A DNA stretch of 6,945 nucleotides from Bacillota bacterium (GTDB taxonomy: Bacteria > Bacillota > Clostridia > Lachnospirales > Lachnospiraceae), in contig JAGFXQ010000180.1 in assembly GCA_017861355.1 (NCBI GenBank), forward strand, positions 1 to 6,945, in the 5' to 3' direction. Below the pieces are notes generated by a model, which was given only the letters and a program-made list of their open reading frames with translations, was not told the DNA's origin and searched no databases. The position numbers and the translations under genes are program-made. How positions within the stretch are numbered: position 1 is the first letter of the stretch; every line of letters begins with the position of its first letter. This document shows positions 5,815 through 6,945 of the stretch, one piece after another.

Positions 5815-6945
5815 ATGTTACAGACAGGTAAAAATTATAAATTCTGGTTCTGCACAGGCTCTCAGGACCTATATGGTGACGAGTGTCTGGCCCATGTTGC
5901 CGAGCATTCCAAGATTATCGTGGAGAAACTGAATCAGTCCGGCAATCTTCCCTTCGAGGTGGTATGGAAACCCACAATGATAACCAATGAAGTAATCCGT
6001 CAGACCTTTAACGCAGCCAATGCGGACCCGACCTGTGCCGGAGTTATCACCTGGATGCATACCTTCTCTCCTGCTAAGTCCTGGATCCTTGGATTGCAGG
6101 AATATCGTAAGCCTCTGATGCATTTTCATACACAGTTTAATGAAGAGATTCCTTATGATACGATTGACATGGATTTTATGAATGAGAATCAATCCGCTCA
6201 CGGTGATCGTGAATATGGACATATCGTAACCCGTATGGGCATCGAACGCAAGGTACTTGTTGGACATTGGGCAAATGTAAGTGTTCAGAAGCAAATCGCT
6301 TCCTGGATGCTGACCGCCATCGGTGTAATCGAGTCAAGTCATGTTCGTGTCTGCCGTTTCGGTGACAATATGAACAATGTTGCGGTTACCGAAGGTGATA
6401 AGGTAGAAGCTCAGATCAAGTTTGGGTGGGAGATTGATCATTATAATATCAATGATGTGGTTGCCTATGTTGATGCGGTGAGCAAGGCAGAGACCGACGC
6501 ACTGGTTGAAGAATATTACAGTAAATATGCTATTTTGCTGGAAGGCAGAGACGAGAAAGAGTTCCGTGAGCATGTTGCAGTACAGGCGGCAATCGAGCTT
6601 GGTATGGAACAGTTTCTTGAGGAACGTAACTATCATGCCATCGTCACACATTTCGGTATGCTTGGCGGAATGAAGCAGCTTCCCGGACTTGCAATCCAAC
6701 GATTGATGGAAAAAGGCTATGGCTTTGGTGCTGAGGGTGATTGGAAAACTGCTGCCATGGTTCGCTTAATGAAGATTATGACCTCCGGAGTGAAGGGTGC
6801 AAAGGGTACTTCCTTCCTTGAGGATTATACTTATAATTTTGTTCCGGGTAAGGAAGGTATTCTTCAGTCTCATATGCTGGAGATCTGTCCCACGATTGCA
6901 GATGGCAAGATCTCGATCAAGGAACAGCCTCTATCCATGGGTAAT
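5815..6945 (+). CDS. araA: L-arabinose isomerase; 3' end off window
   Basis: Cytoplasmic Mn-dependent enzyme that converts L-arabinose to L-ribulose, the first step of arabinose catabolism before AraB and AraD. ATG 5815 follows AAGGAGG at a seven-base spacing, an excellent site. The 377 codons present cover roughly three quarters of the usual length of about 500. The N-terminus has the family's WFCTGSQDLYG (11-21), and ITWMHTFSPAK (78-88) and HFHTQFNEEIP (103-113) follow. The catalytic region is intact as far as it goes: E307 in GAEGDWKTAA, E336 in FLEDYTY and H353 in SHMLE correspond to E. coli E306, E333 and H350. The last metal ligand (E. coli H450) lies beyond the edge. It sits downstream of the AraC-family gene on the same strand, and further ara or pentose genes may follow outside the window. 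No frame damage was seen. Confidence 0.99.
   Translation, partial: MLQTGKNYKFWFCTGSQDLYGDECLAHVAEHSKIIVEKLNQSGNLPFEVVWKPTMITNEVIRQTFNAANADPTCAGVITWMHTFSPAKSWILGLQEYRKPLMHFHTQFNEEIPYDTIDMDFMNENQSAHGDREYGHIVTRMGIERKVLVGHWANVSVQKQIASWMLTAIGVIESSHVRVCRFGDNMNNVAVTEGDKVEAQIKFGWEIDHYNINDVVAYVDAVSKAETDALVEEYYSKYAILLEGRDEKEFREHVAVQAAIELGMEQFLEERNYHAIVTHFGMLGGMKQLPGLAIQRLMEKGYGFGAEGDWKTAAMVRLMKIMTSGVKGAKGTSFLEDYTYNFVPGKEGILQSHMLEICPTIADGKISIKEQPLSMGN

Noticed and set aside
5869..6699. Minus-strand open frames of 121-141 codons
   Set aside because: Antisense to araA, whose frame is unambiguous.

Overview
The window looks like a chromosomal segment of a low-to-medium GC anaerobic Firmicute, most likely Clostridia and possibly Lachnospiraceae. 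The grounds are strong AGGAGG-type ribosome binding sites, sigma-A-like promoters, a clostridial-style PilB, a GEMM c-di-GMP riboswitch and an L-arabinose isomerase. The genus is inference; no search was possible. Two divergent transcription units flank a non-coding region at about 3850-4525.

Left unit (minus strand, 3849 down to 1 and beyond). The order is a leader RNA, a soluble coiled-coil protein (323 aa), a 398-aa protein whose C-terminal part looks like the EH-signature domain known from ZorC of Zorya anti-phage systems, and a type IV pilus/type II secretion assembly ATPase (PilB/GspE) cut by the window edge. The first two genes are separated by 4 nt, and pilB follows after a 75-nt gap with no terminator seen. 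The leader carries a recognisable c-di-GMP-I (GEMM-I) riboswitch aptamer. An intrinsic terminator follows at once, and its 5' arm overlaps the aptamer's 3' strand, so an ON switch is the simplest reading. PilB begins with a textbook MshEN c-di-GMP-binding domain. The same second messenger therefore appears to control transcription of the operon and activity of its motor. Coiled-coil and EH-signature-like genes between a c-di-GMP switch and a pilus ATPase, with no proton-channel genes in view, is the most unusual part of the window.

Right unit (plus strand, 4526 to the end). An AraC-family regulator (cupin sensor plus double HTH) has two good tandem promoters. It is followed after 245 nt by araA (L-arabinose isomerase), truncated at the window edge. 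This is a routine pentose-catabolism locus, and the regulator probably controls araA.

Non-coding region. From right to left it holds the two AraC-regulator promoters, an AT-rich stretch, a compact GC-rich island (4171-4223) able to form a three-way junction and of unknown identity, a minus-strand promoter, the riboswitch and its terminator. No tRNA, rRNA, CRISPR array or insertion sequence was seen.
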